This document shows, piece after piece, positions 1 to 10,071 of a stretch of DNA of 30,558 nucleotides. The DNA lies in the NCBI GenBank assembly GCA_004802725.1, contig SGPM01000322.1, positions 1-30,558 of the forward strand, in the 5' to 3' direction. Position 1 is the first letter of the stretch. Each line of letters begins with the position of its first letter. A program made the position numbers and the translations under genes. The notes under the pieces are model-generated. The model was not told the DNA's origin. It did no database searches and worked only from the letters and a program-made list of their open reading frames with translations. The DNA comes from Antrodiella citrinella (lineage: Eukaryota > Basidiomycota > Agaricomycetes > Polyporales > Steccherinaceae).

Positions 1-176
1 AGTCCAAGTAGTACTGATAATCACCGAGGGAAACCCGATGAGAAAGCGGCTCAGTTCTCAGAGCTCTGTATCAGTGCCAAATCGCAGCTTCGACAGGATG
101 CATGTTCGAAGAGCCGCGCTGGATGTGTGCGCTTGAAGACCGGCCCACGTTGAGATCGGTGTCATTATGAGCTTTT
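1..176 (-). repeat. Inverted copy of the kinase upstream region (copy 1)
   Basis: Reverse-complementing these bases gives 9860-10035 with no mismatch that I can find. That segment lies immediately upstream of the kinase start at 10072. Similarity continues more weakly to about position 210. A third, diverged copy lies at about 12985-13207 upstream of the second kinase. The orientation implies that, just beyond the left edge of the window, another kinase paralogue may begin on the minus strand, head-to-head with the pair at 10-15.6 kb. That gene is an inference, because its coding start is not in the window. Confidence 0.85.
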
Positions 177-413
177 ATGTAGGAAGATGCGCAGGATTGG
201 GTACAGTATGTTCAGGATTACATGTGACTGAGAAGAACGCAATCCTCCCGAATTGCGATGAGAAGTTCAAGACAAGGTTCATAGTGAGCTCGGAGTCGAA
301 TCAGCGGCGCGCTGGCACTTGCAGTGGCAAGGCGGCTTGCCGCCACGCGATGGCGAGCGCTTCGGAATTCATAATGACAACTAGATGATAATTTACATGT
401 AGTCGTTACTGTC

Positions 414-1988
414 CTACGGCTCAGTAGTACCCACGCATAGACTTCCATCTACCCAAACAGAAAATACCGGATAGCGGTATTTTTTTGCTTCTCGTCTGCT
501 CTTTAAACAAAGTTGCGCAGCCGCAAGCAACTGCTCCGTTTCTCCAGACTTTCCCTCAAACCCATGCAAGTGCAGCTCGCCCAACTGCGGAAGAATAGGC
601 TGTGGTTTTTTCGCAGAAGGTGATAGAGCAGTGAAAAGCATTTTGATGCGCATCACTGCGTCTTGTACGATGGATGCGCCCTGGTTGAGCGGACGATGTG
701 ATAGGTGCAGTGATTCCAACTCGGAGAATTGACGCAATGCGATCCAGTTATGGAGGCTGATCCCAGCGATGTCGCACGTGAGGGAAAGTGCACGTAGAGG
801 GCTGAGCTTGAGCACTGCAAGGTTGTCATCTTCGAAAAGATGGATAACCTGGATGCCAACGGTCCGTTCCGACCCACGTAGTTTGTATTCGAAGGTAGGA
901 GGATGGACGTCGCATTCTAAACCGTCCGTATACCCGCGAACTTGAAAATGATTGGAATGCCGGCGGGTGACGTGGACGCTCGTGATAGCTTGAAGTGGTC
1001 CTAGGTGAGACAGTCCAGCTGGGAGATATTTCGCCAACGGAACTATCACAGCGTCGTAGTGGGAGATGTTACAGATATATAGCTGTGCAGTTTCTGGGAT
1101 TGTGACCTCAGACAGCGGAGCTAACGTTCTGTTCATGTGGTGATCCCGGACCCATGTTTCCTCCACGTGAAAAGTTTTCAGATGTGGCAGAGTGACGCTC
1201 GGCAGGCGAGTGAGAAACCCTACTTCGGGAAAATCTATCCTGACCAGTAGAATATCGGCCAACGTATCGCGGGAGTGCTGCAGGAGCTGAAGAAATTCCT
1301 CAAGCGTTGGAGCTTGACTACGACTAAGGTCCGACAAACATAGAGTGTGTAGACTGTTAAAGGCAGAGGAGGCCCAATCCCAACGGAGTTGGACGGATCC
1401 CAGCTGAAGCCAGCGAAGGCCCCACGGGTTTTTCTTGTCGTTTAGATTGGGGACTAGAGTAGCTGCGTTATGCATACCAGGTGCTTGAGATATCCGGAGA
1501 GTTGTAAGATGGTCCAGCGGGAAGGTCAACTCCTTGACGAAATCGGTAACCGGATACTGTATGGTATATGTTGAGAAATCGACGGTCTCTATCCTGGTAT
1601 AGCTGTCCCGAACACAGTTTATGAGACGAGAGATGGTCGTACGCCCAAGGTTTGAGCGTAATTTGATTCTGAGAGGCATGCCACCTGAGCGCTCCATGCA
1701 GACGGATGCGAAGGCGACGTTCGGAGTAACGATATCTCTCCACAGCGCATGCGACTGCAGAGCGAGTTGTCTCCACCTATGGCAGACATGCGATACGTGA
1801 TACCAGCGAGTGAGAGGATGGACGACGTGGAAAAATATCTTGAGTAGAACCTCTCCAGGAAGGCGGTTTATACTGGCCTTCCCGTTGATCAAGGTATGTA
1901 GAGAGAGGAGGCGTGCACCGGCATTCCTTGCCTCGTTCTGAAGCCAAAACACGTTGTCGATTTGGAATCGATCCACTGACACGACCAT
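414..1988 (-). CDS. F-box domain protein (substrate adaptor of SCF ubiquitin ligase)
   Basis: Single-exon ORF of 524 aa. Residues about 40-85 form an F-box-like domain: INRLPGEVLLKIF, then VSHVCHRWRQLALQ, then LWRDI. F-box proteins of this type bind Skp1 through this helix bundle and present substrates to the cullin-RING ligase. The rest of the protein has scattered leucine-rich stretches (for example LHTLCLSDL and LESLHLSH) resembling irregular leucine-rich repeats that could recognise a substrate. Agaricomycetes carry very large families of this layout, usually one exon or few introns. The substrate is unknown. The start is the first ATG before the F-box with a normal N-terminal leader for the family. 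The gene lies between the inverted kinase-promoter copy and a MITE-bearing intergenic region. Confidence 0.85.
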   Translation of the reverse strand: MVVSVDRFQIDNVFWLQNEARNAGARLLSLHTLINGKASINRLPGEVLLKIFFHVVHPLTRWYHVSHVCHRWRQLALQSHALWRDIVTPNVAFASVCMERSGGMPLRIKLRSNLGRTTISRLINCVRDSYTRIETVDFSTYTIQYPVTDFVKELTFPLDHLTTLRISQAPGMHNAATLVPNLNDKKNPWGLRWLQLGSVQLRWDWASSAFNSLHTLCLSDLSRSQAPTLEEFLQLLQHSRDTLADILLVRIDFPEVGFLTRLPSVTLPHLKTFHVEETWVRDHHMNRTLAPLSEVTIPETAQLYICNISHYDAVIVPLAKYLPAGLSHLGPLQAITSVHVTRRHSNHFQVRGYTDGLECDVHPPTFEYKLRGSERTVGIQVIHLFEDDNLAVLKLSPLRALSLTCDIAGISLHNWIALRQFSELESLHLSHRPLNQGASIVQDAVMRIKMLFTALSPSAKKPQPILPQLGELHLHGFEGKSGETEQLLAAAQLCLKSRREAKKYRYPVFSVWVDGSLCVGTTEP

Positions 1989-2974
1989 CTCGGAGAGATA
2001 TCTTTCGACCGCCGCACGAGACAGATCATCGTGTAGAGAATATGAGGAGAGAGACTAAAACAACGAATGTATACCAAGTAAGTAGATGAAATTGGATGAC
2101 TCGAAGCATCAGATCAAGTACCATGAAGTTTGCGATGACGACTCGATCTGCTAATCACTGAGCTTGAGGGTTTCGGAGCTAGAATAACTTGACTGGCAGG
2201 TGAGAATATGATTGAATGGGAAGCAAGAGTATCATACCAAGTCGGTAGCTGTTACAGCTGTTTACTAAACGATAGACCGCCGTGAAAAAACGATGCTCAC
2301 AGCAAAAAGAACTCCGCTGTCGTCCGGAGCTGATCCGAGCAGTTTTTAGTCTGTTTTCGCCACCAAGCTTGCTGGCGCCGCACTATCCTGGCTGGCTGAG
2401 TCCAGGCCGACAGGTTCGGATGAAGCTAAGTTTTGAACTCCGAGTTAGTGTAACACTGTAATTTCTTCGACCCGGTCTATCGTTTGGTAAACAGCTGTAG
2501 AAGCATGTCGACTTTCGCCGTCTGCCTGCCTGACGTAACAGTTTGTAACTCCGACTTCAAACGCTGAAAACACACTCCGGACCGTCTCACTACGTTCTCG
2601 TATTAATCTAGCGCATGGAGGGGAACATTTGTATAGCTAGAGACGCAAGTATATATTGCGGGCGAATCAAGTTCCTACTAGTGATGAAATACCAATACAA
2701 GTCGGGCGAATAATGCAAGATGAGACGAAACGGTGCTGTGTATAAGTTAATGAGAACGATCTCGAAGGATGTGTGCCGATACAAAAAAGAGAAATGCAAT
2801 GGGAAGACGTGATACACAGCGAGAATCAAACATGGATAGCGAAGATAAGCAGGCATGCCGATCCGAGTCAATCGGAATCGGATGAATGACCGAAGAATGA
2901 GTCGTAGAGGAATAAAGTTATGGCAGAACAAACATAGGCCGCCAGTGCTCATTGCAGAGAGGAAGGATGAGAAT
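1989..2974. other. Intergenic region, F-box promoter side, containing a MITE
   Basis: 986 bp between the start of the F-box gene and the stop of the MYND gene, both on the minus strand. Apart from the MITE at 2255-2497, I see no coding stretch with credible splice sites. It should hold the F-box promoter and the MYND gene 3' UTR. Confidence 0.5.
2255..2497. mobile_element. MITE, Tc1/mariner-like (TA target site)
   Basis: The element starts CAGCTGTTTACTAAACGATA at 2255 and ends with its reverse complement at 2474-2497, with one mismatch in 24 bp. It is flanked on both sides by TA (2253-2254 and 2498-2499), the target-site duplication of Tc1/mariner/Stowaway-type elements. The 243-bp length and lack of an ORF mark it as a non-autonomous miniature element. 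No transposase source is seen in the window. It lies about 270 bp upstream of the F-box start. Confidence 0.8.
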
Positions 2975-3881
2975 TCATCCGTAGATGATTCTGAAACACG
3001 TTGTTAGTTTACTGGCCGATGCAAGATATGGTAGCAACCGAAAACTCACCCCCTAGTGGTCGTCGATATTGGCTTGAAGTCTGTCCTGCCGGATTCCACG
3101 AAGTTGCTGAGAACGCAAGCCCAGTCGTCTCGCGTATCCCAGGAGATGCGGTTGGGGGAGTCGACTTCCACAGGCATGACTTGGCTGATCTCTCCGCACT
3201 GAATAAGAATGACAGCCGTGCCAATGCCTCCGGTCTTGCGACACCGTTCTTCGCGACGCATGATGTCGTCCGCGACGAGTGGGTCATTATCAGTGATGTA
3301 TGTGCGAGGGACAATGTGTGTGCCTTTGACGGAGAATCTGAAATAACACAATTAACAGCTATCTCTTGCATAGTGGGAAAAACTACATACCTCCGCAGAG
3401 GGTCACTAGAAGAAGGCCGGTAGCTCAGCTCGACAAGTAAAGCATTTTGTCGGACGTTAGAGGGTAGTCGCTTGAGCTGAAGGGCCTGGAAGCCTGCCCA
3501 GCCAAGGAGAGCAGAGTGGGCAGATGTGAACTTGCGGAGACCTTTGATAAGGCCCTCGTCCACCGCGCCACTTCCGATGACCTGCTGCTTTGCAGAGGAC
3601 GTGTGTTGGCAGATTGCCTTATGCGATGCCCAGTGCACTTTTTGGCAATCTTGAGAACAGTATTGGGTGGTCATCTGTACAAAAAAAATCAAATCAGTGT
3701 TGAGTTACGATAGAAATCTTGAGATGACACGTACACAACCACCACAAAGACGGAATTTCACGGGAGGTTGTTCAACGGCACCACATTGGTCGCAAATGCG
3801 ATAACCGCGTTGTTTCATCGAAGGGTGTGTCGGAGGGGTGTAGTAGTTGGCAGCGGCGGGTTGTGAGTATACGGCAGCCAT
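2975..3881 (-). CDS. Small MYND-type zinc-finger protein (4 exons, 244 aa)
   Basis: My exon model on the minus strand is 3881-3735, 3674-3391, 3337-3050 and 2990-2975. The introns (60, 53 and 59 nt) have GT-AG ends, and the last has a perfect CTAAC branch site. The joined length of 735 nt is in frame throughout. The N terminus holds a complete MYND finger with ligands Cys30, Cys33, Cys46, Cys49, Cys55, Cys59, His67 and Cys71. Intron 1 splits the finger between Cys49 and Cys55. MYND fingers bind zinc and usually proline-rich partner peptides. The remaining ~170 aa, containing VRQNALLVELSYRP and ILIQCGEISQVMPVEVDSP, match no domain I recognise. The start chosen is the ATG at 3881. Biological role unknown. 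Confidence 0.8.
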
Positions 3882-5397
3882 GGAAACAGTGAACAAGAGC
3901 TAGGAAAAAGGATGAAGTGTCTGTGGGGAGATAGCAATCCTGTAATTGTGTTGGAGGATGTCTCGGAGGCAACTACTGCAGCGGATGGTTGCCATCCCAC
4001 CCGCTGTTGTCTCGAGCATTTATACCATCGCATAGTCAAAGAGAAGCAGCAGCCGAGTTTGCTTTTTGTTTTGTTCGAACGCATGTACGATGCTGGAGTG
4101 GACGGCCGGCTATACGATCCCACCTAATTGTTTCGAGTGAACCTGCTCTTGGTCATTAGGCGCCACCACCTACGCGAGCCGCCGGAGTATCCAAATCAGG
4201 CGGCCATGATCGAGACAGATTACCGATTTGAGTCTTGTCTTTTTGTTTCGCTCCCTTGTGTCTATTGTCTTTTGCTCCTCGATGTCCATCAGTAAAGGCT
4301 ACGCGCGAAATTCTAATATGAAGCCAAATGTCCGCACTGTATGCCTCTTTAACAATAAACCAACACCGTCCATCGCGACGATTCATTTCACAAACAAAAA
4401 GCCAGCGCCAACCGCCTTTTTGTCTTGCTATCGGGTGTGACAACAGAAAGCTCTTGGACGACCTCTTTGCGTCCCTTCTCGAACAGTCAGAATGTCCCCT
4501 TCACAATTTGACAGATCCTCTGATACTGTGAACAAAGGATTGTCCCTTTGTGATCATCCCGGGTGGTGCATGACGAAGGCCAATTGTTTTCTTTCTGACA
4601 CACTCGCCCTCGACAAGTTCCTCGTACGCTCTGACTCTGAGACAATCAGTCTACACCCTGTCACATTTTAGGTGTTCAGAAAGCGGCACAACGTCAGTGC
4701 CACTCGTCGCAGCTCGTTGCCTGCCGTCGTCTACTCGTCGTCTCGACGGAGGAGCACGGTAGCGCTAGCCGAGCGCGATCGCCATAATAAGATCCAATCG
4801 TGATTGAGTACCAGATGTGTGTCCACTTTCTCGTAAAGTAGCCCGCCTAACACTGCTTTACCGTCGGTGAGTGGCCAAAGTGAATCACGATGCAGACTTT
4901 TCTGCTCAGGGATATGATATTCCCCGCGAGTCATGCCCGTCAACGAGAGGCTGCGCAAGACGGCGAGCGATACAATTACAATGGTGAATGTTTACAATGT
5001 GAACTAGTCATCCAGTCATCCGCTTTATACATCTACACACTGAGACGAGAACTGGTATTCCTGGAACCGTTGTAAAAGATTAGTACTCAGTATCCGGCCT
5101 CATGAATTGACAGCCGAGGAGACATACATACCGATATCCTCCTTGGGTATACACTTCGCCCAACGCGCGTTATCCACCAACCCCCTACAAGTCCGCTGAT
5201 AAATGACCCCTTTGAATCATCACATTGCGGTCCTACGCCAACTCATCTCCGACGTTGTCTGAAACCATCTTGGCTTCCAATCTGTGACTGAATCTGGTAT
5301 CCAAGGTTTTCCACCAGTCGGACGCGAAAAGTAGTGCCTGATCTGCACACTGGCATGATAGCTTAACGCGAGCTATTGAAAGAGCTAATCGACATCA
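3882..5397. other. Gene-poor region, 1.5 kb
   Basis: Between the MYND gene start (3881) and the stop of the next minus-strand gene (5398). It holds a TATA-like box for the MYND gene at 4018-4024. Beyond that I find only short ORFs without domain signals, conserved motifs or convincing splice sites, and no tRNA B-box. I see nothing else supportable. Confidence 0.5.
4018..4024 (-). promoter_or_regulatory. Possible TATA box of the MYND gene
   Basis: On the minus strand this reads TATAAAT, about 137 bp upstream of the ATG at 3881. Distance and sequence fit a basidiomycete core promoter, but this is sequence resemblance only. Confidence 0.3.
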
Positions 5398-6271
5398 TCA
5401 GGGAACAGATGAGTATGCGCTGAGCATTTCACGCGACAGATCGCTCACCATGTGTCTGAGGGAGTCCAAACAGCGAAACACAATCTTCCTATTCTCCAGG
5501 GGAACCATCCCGTCAACAGAATACCTGCCCTGGTCGGAAACCGCAGGGACATGTTTTTTGAGAATGAGCGAGTTCCCGGGCCGCTCCATATGTTCGACTA
5601 CGTAGAATTCGATGGCGACACGGTAGAAGACGGGCGCGCTGCCGATCATGACAATGCAATACATCACTTTCTGACCGATAATTCCAAGACCATAATTCTG
5701 GCGGGCAGCATTGTTGTGGCGGTAGACAGCCATGGCAGCGGCAGCGACCAGAGGTTCGTATTCGTGGCCTTTAGAGGGATTCTAGAGCCCGATGAGCGTG
5801 TGGCATTCATCATGCGAACGAACTACGCACCTTGCCTGAACAATTCAGAACAAACAGCAAGCACTCGCCGTTACGATTGATAACCATTGCAGGAATGTCA
5901 ATCTCTACAGCCTCAACACCGTTACCCGGAGGAGGAAACGAAAGCTTCTTCCCCTTCTCCACCGTCCGCTCCGATGGCGAGATGAGGTGAAACATTTCGA
6001 AAAGAGCGGCAGAGAAATCAGCGAGGCCCTCGCTACTCATCCACACGTCGCCATTATAATCGAAGAAGGCGCGTTCCAGTTCAGTGAGGAGCCCTGGACC
6101 AGTAGGTCGTGACCGATTGTTCAGGATAGTGGACGGTATAGAAGAACGAGGCGACGACGGAAATGGGGAACGAAAGAAATCGGATTCCTCAAGAGGTTCG
6201 ACTTGGAGATTGAAGGCTTGTCGCCGGAGGAAATCGGCCATGTACCTGTTGACGGTAGAGATGTCGGACAT
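5398..6271 (-). CDS. Agaricomycete-specific protein of unknown function (2 exons, 274 aa)
   Basis: Exons are 6271-5831 and 5781-5398 on the minus strand, separated by a 49-nt intron (GTGCGT...CTAG). They join in frame (SGK|NPSKGHEYEPL) to give 274 aa. The C-terminal half, with MAVYRHNNAARQ, VMYCIVMIGSAPVFYRV and DGMVPLENRKIVFRCLDSL, resembles a large family of uncharacterised agaricomycete proteins with a conserved HNN...R...G...P...I.MIG..P.FY core, as I remember it. No catalytic motif, signal peptide or clear membrane segment is visible. Function is unknown. It is transcribed divergently from Cwc2, with only 256 bp between the start codons. Confidence 0.75.
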
Positions 6272-6527
6272 AATACTACACGCAAAACTGCAGCTTTACG
6301 AGAATACCAAGGAAAAATAAAAGAGAGAGTAGTTGCAAGACAACGAACTGCCAGGAGAAGAGTCGCGCCAAACTGACTCACCCAAATGTAGTAATACCAC
6401 GTGGATCCAGACTCCTACCCGGCTCTTGCTTACGACACGGTTGACCTTCATTGTCAACGCTTCCGAGCTCTCATCTATACTTTTAACACACGACCTCCTC
6501 TAAGGATCATCACAACCTCTCGCAATC
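6272..6527. promoter_or_regulatory. Shared divergent promoter region
   Basis: 256 bp between the ATG of the unknown gene (6271, minus) and the ATG of Cwc2 (6528, plus). It must contain both core promoters. No strong TATA box is seen. Confidence 0.45.
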
Positions 6528-7803
6528 ATGACCTCAAATACGGAGACCGAAACGCAAACCACGGTGGCCAAGAAGGTCAAGAAACTCAAGCCTGCCCGCA
6601 AACAGGTCAAGCCAGGAGATGTCGAGAAGAAGGAGGCACCGCAGACGGGCAAGGAATACAGTGCGTACTGATCAATATCAACTGGTTTGTTACTTTACTC
6701 AACAAGTATACCTTCATAGATATCTGGTACAATAAATGGGCTGGCGGAGACCGTGAGGACAGCTATTCAAAGTACGCCACGCTTACACGAAACAATGCCT
6801 TCACATAACTAACGCTCCATTCCTCCACTCGCAGCAAAACCAAATCACAAACCCGCTGTAATATCAAGAAGGATGCAGGACTGACCCGTGCCAATACTAC
6901 CGGCGTGAAATACTGCTGTCTTTTCTTCGCGCGAGGGTGCTGTCCGTACGGCTGGGAATGCGAGTACCTACACACTCTCCCGGACGCTTCAACGATCCTG
7001 CCAGATACCTCCAAAGATTGTTTCGCCAGAGACAAGTTCTCGGACTACAGAGACGATATGGGTGGTGTGGGTAGCTTTGCGAGGCAGAACAGGACGCTGT
7101 ATGTCGGGAGGATCAAAGAGACCGGGACGGGTCCGGAGACGGAAGAGGTCGTCAAAAGGCACTTCAGGGAATGGGGCGAGGTCGAAAAGAGTGCGCATCA
7201 CTTTCCCTTCTTTCCATATCTTCCATGCTAATCTAGTTTCTCATAATAGTCCGTGTGCTGCAATATCGCAGTGTCGCTTTCGTCACCTACGTCTCCGAAC
7301 AAAACGCCCAATTCGCCAAGGAGTCCATGGCATGCCAGTCGCTCGACAATGACGAGATTCTGAACGTCCGATGGGCGACTGAAGACCCGAACCCAGAGTC
7401 CAAGGTCACTGAGAAAAGGCGATTGGAGGAGATGGGAAGGGAGGCTATACAGGCGCGTATGGATCCTAGGATTGTAGAGGCAATGAGAGCTGTGCGGGCG
7501 TTGGAGGACGGAGATGAGTTAGACGGACAAGATGACATTGATACGGAGGAGCTTGAGAACGGGGAGCCTCAGATGAAGAGAAGAAGGCTGGAGCTGGAGG
7601 ACAGTCTGCAACAGGACGGCTTCCCCCAACCCGAGTCCTCCAAACCGACAGGCCTGTTGAGTGCGGATACACTAGAGAGTTTGAAGTACTTCCAGGCGAT
7701 CCGACAACGGAATGGTCTAGCGAACTCGCTACCATCCAAAGTGGCACCGCCATCGTCGTCAGGGTTGGGGCTGGCCGACTATGGTAGCGATGAGGAAGAT
7801 TGA
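6528..7803 (+). CDS. cwc2: Pre-mRNA splicing factor Cwc2 (RBM22 orthologue), 4 exons, 364 aa
   Basis: Cwc2 belongs to the NineTeen (Prp19) complex. It contacts U6 snRNA and the intron near the spliceosome active site. Exons 6528-6660, 6720-6771, 6835-7190 and 7250-7803 join in frame (1095 nt). The N terminus is Lys-rich. Next comes the Torus region with YNIWYNKWAGGDRED, then a CCCH finger (KYCCLFFARGCCPYGWECEY followed by LH, residues about 87-108), then an RRM from about residue 147. The RRM has TLYVGRI as RNP2 and RSVAFVTY as RNP1. The segment ILNVRWATEDPNP after the RRM is typical of the family. The acidic C-terminal tail is variable. The length is close to that of yeast and fungal orthologues. 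The third intron splits the RRM between its first and second halves. The start is the first ATG of the Lys-rich leader. Confidence 0.95.
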
Positions 7804-7944
7804 ATGTTGAGGTCTCGATAGTACGTTCATGATTAAGATAACTTAGTGCTAGTTTATCTGGACTGTTGTAATGTTACAACCATTCGCTATGTGCATACGA
7901 GAGATTGGTATGTAGGAATGAGGCATACATGGGCATACATCACT
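7804..7944. other. Short convergent 3' intergenic region
   Basis: Only 141 bp separate the stop codons of Cwc2 (+) and ZC3H15 (-). The two 3' UTRs probably overlap. No obvious hairpin is seen. Confidence 0.5.
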
Positions 7945-9384
7945 TCACTCGCCGTTCTCCGTTGGTGGCTCTGCGACTTCTTCCTCCAATTGCAAGTTAT
8001 GGATGCGCTCCTCCTCAGCTTCTATATCCTCGTCTTCTTTCTGTTTCCTGTATTTGGTGATGTCCCAATCATCTTCATCTTCCTCTTCGTCTTCGAACCA
8101 CTCAGGATTGAACGTGAACTGAAAACGTATCAGCCATAAGCCAAGTGGAGTGAGGTATAACCAGCTCACCAGATCACGACCGCTCATGCCGGTGTTCTTG
8201 CCAGCAGCAGCCTGTGCCTCCTTCGCCTTGTTCATGGCTTGGTCCTCTGCCGTCTTCTTGTCCAGTCGGGTTCGCTTCCACTTGGCGAACGTCTCGGGCG
8301 TGACAGGCGTGAGGTTAGTGCCAAGTTTATGCCGCTACGAGCAGCGATGTAAGCGACCTATGTTCACACCACCGTATTCAAGACGCACCTCGACTTCCAA
8401 GAACTCCTCCAAACTGATCGTATTTGCCTTTTCTGCATCTGCCAGGGCTTTCCGCTGCGACTTGAGCACAAATCCTGCTGGCAGCGCGTGCCGGTATTGA
8501 CACTTCTCGTCGCCGTTCGGGCATTCCCAGAACCAGCCGAACCTACGTGATGAGTGTCAATAATTGTGAGGCCAATAGACGTGAAGTTCAGCGCACTTTT
8601 CTGACTCAATAGCTTCAATGAAGAACTTGCAGACAATCTATCTCATGAATTTTAAGTAAGCAGTGAAGAAGACAACGATGGAGAGCAAACATACATCTGT
8701 TGTCGTCTTGGGGTTCCCATGCTTGGACATCACAACCGACCGTAGCTTCTCATCATCCCACTGGTCCATGGTGTCTGTAGTATACATCAGTACCCTAAAT
8801 GCACATGAAGATACCATCACACATACCTTGCATTTTCTCCTCTCTCACGTCCGCATACAAGTTCTTCTTCTCCACCTTCCTGCCCACGTCCAGATCATGA
8901 CTGAACTTACACTTGGTTCCCTTCTCACATGAGCCTGCCTTGAAGAATGCACACAGAATGGTCTTCGGGTCCACGCCGAATGGTACTCTCTGCACCTGGG
9001 CGGGTTTGAGCAACGCAGCCTCCTCCTTCCTCCGCTTCTCCTCCTCAAACTTCTCCTTCTCCCGCATCGCCTTCTCTTTCTCCTTTTCTAGCACCGCGCG
9101 CGATTTTCCCGCTTGCGATTGTTGTTTCTCGATCACGGCGATCTGCTTCTGGACCTTCGCAGATTTGTTTTTCTGCATGCGAGGAGACCATCAGCCGTGT
9201 GAGACTCAACGATGCGAGGAGGTCAGCTTTAAGAGACGGAAACATACATTCTTCATGCCGAACGTCTATAGATTCCTCAACACAAGTCCGTCAGCTTCTC
9301 GCATTGTGTATGGACGGATCGAAATACCTTGTCATCTTTGACTTTGCTGCCCGAGGACACTTGCTGCTGTTTCTTCGGAGGCAT
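7945..9384 (-). CDS. tma46: ZC3H15/DFRP1/Tma46 CCCH-type translation factor, 8 exons, 344 aa
   Basis: DFRP1-family proteins bind and stabilise the DRG1/Rbg1 GTPase and associate with ribosomes. Exons on the minus strand are 9384-9328, 9265-9248 (only 18 nt), 9172-8827, 8774-8695, 8637-8597, 8542-8389, 8334-8170 and 8118-7945. They total 1035 nt and stay in frame. The protein starts MPPKKQQQ, followed by [14 protein letters not shown], the family's conserved N terminus, which is completed only if the micro-exon is included. There are two CCCH fingers: [19 protein letters not shown], and CKFF...C...CQYRH, which is split by intron 5. Next comes the DFRP region ([14 protein letters not shown] ... 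[13 protein letters not shown] ... [12 protein letters not shown]) and an acidic C terminus. Its length matches yeast Tma46. Confidence 0.93.
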
Positions 9385-10071
9385 GATGGGCAATGGTGTG
9401 TGTACAGCGTGAGATGTAGAATGTGGATAAGAGCGATTATCAATACTAGCTGTTTGTAACTCGAAGGTTTCTGCACAGCGTGACGAAAGACATGCGGAAG
9501 TCACACGCTGCGATCACACAGAGGTATTAGTAACAGAAGAAGCCAGTCACGCAGTCCAGTAGACTCTTACCGATACCACCACCGTCGTTGATATGGAACT
9601 AAACGGCTATTCTAGCTCAAACGAAGGTTATCCATAGATGAATCTCAACGCAACCAGTCGTTTGTGAGTTTTTTGTCGCTCTTGGTGACACGCTTGAGCT
9701 CACTGCGACGCTATTTTCAGTAGAAGTGCCTCTCAAATTTCAATCACATGTAATTTCCAAGCCGTTATCACCCATCCTAGTCTCCCAAGGCAGACCAGGA
9801 TACGTGACTGAGAGACAAGTCGTGGATCACTGTACTGAACCCATCCTGTGCATCTTCCTAAAAGCTCATAATGACACCGATCTCAACGTGGGCCGGTCTT
9901 CAAGCGCACACATCCAGCGCGGCTCTTCGAACATGCATCCTGTCGAAGCTGCGATTTGGCACTGATACAGAGCTCTGAGAACTGAGCCGCTTTCTCATCG
10001 GGTTTCCCTCGGTGATTATCAGTACTACTTGGACTTGGACCACATAGGTCTGTGCGATTCACTCAGAGTCA
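9385..10071. other. ZC3H15 promoter and duplicated kinase upstream region
   Basis: The first ~110 bp is the ZC3H15 promoter side. From about 9494 the sequence aligns with about 12787 onward, upstream of the second kinase, so the duplication began inside this intergenic region. A stretch at about 9706-9832 is absent from the second copy. No gene is seen here. Confidence 0.6.
9860..10035 (+). repeat. Kinase upstream repeat (copy 2)
   Basis: Identical to the reverse complement of 1-176. It ends 36 bp before the kinase ATG at 10072. It probably contains the core promoter and 5' UTR of the gene. Confidence 0.85.

Noticed and set aside
3001..3423. 140-aa plus-strand ORF
   Set aside because: Antisense to exons 2-3 of the MYND gene, whose splice model and zinc ligands are convincing.
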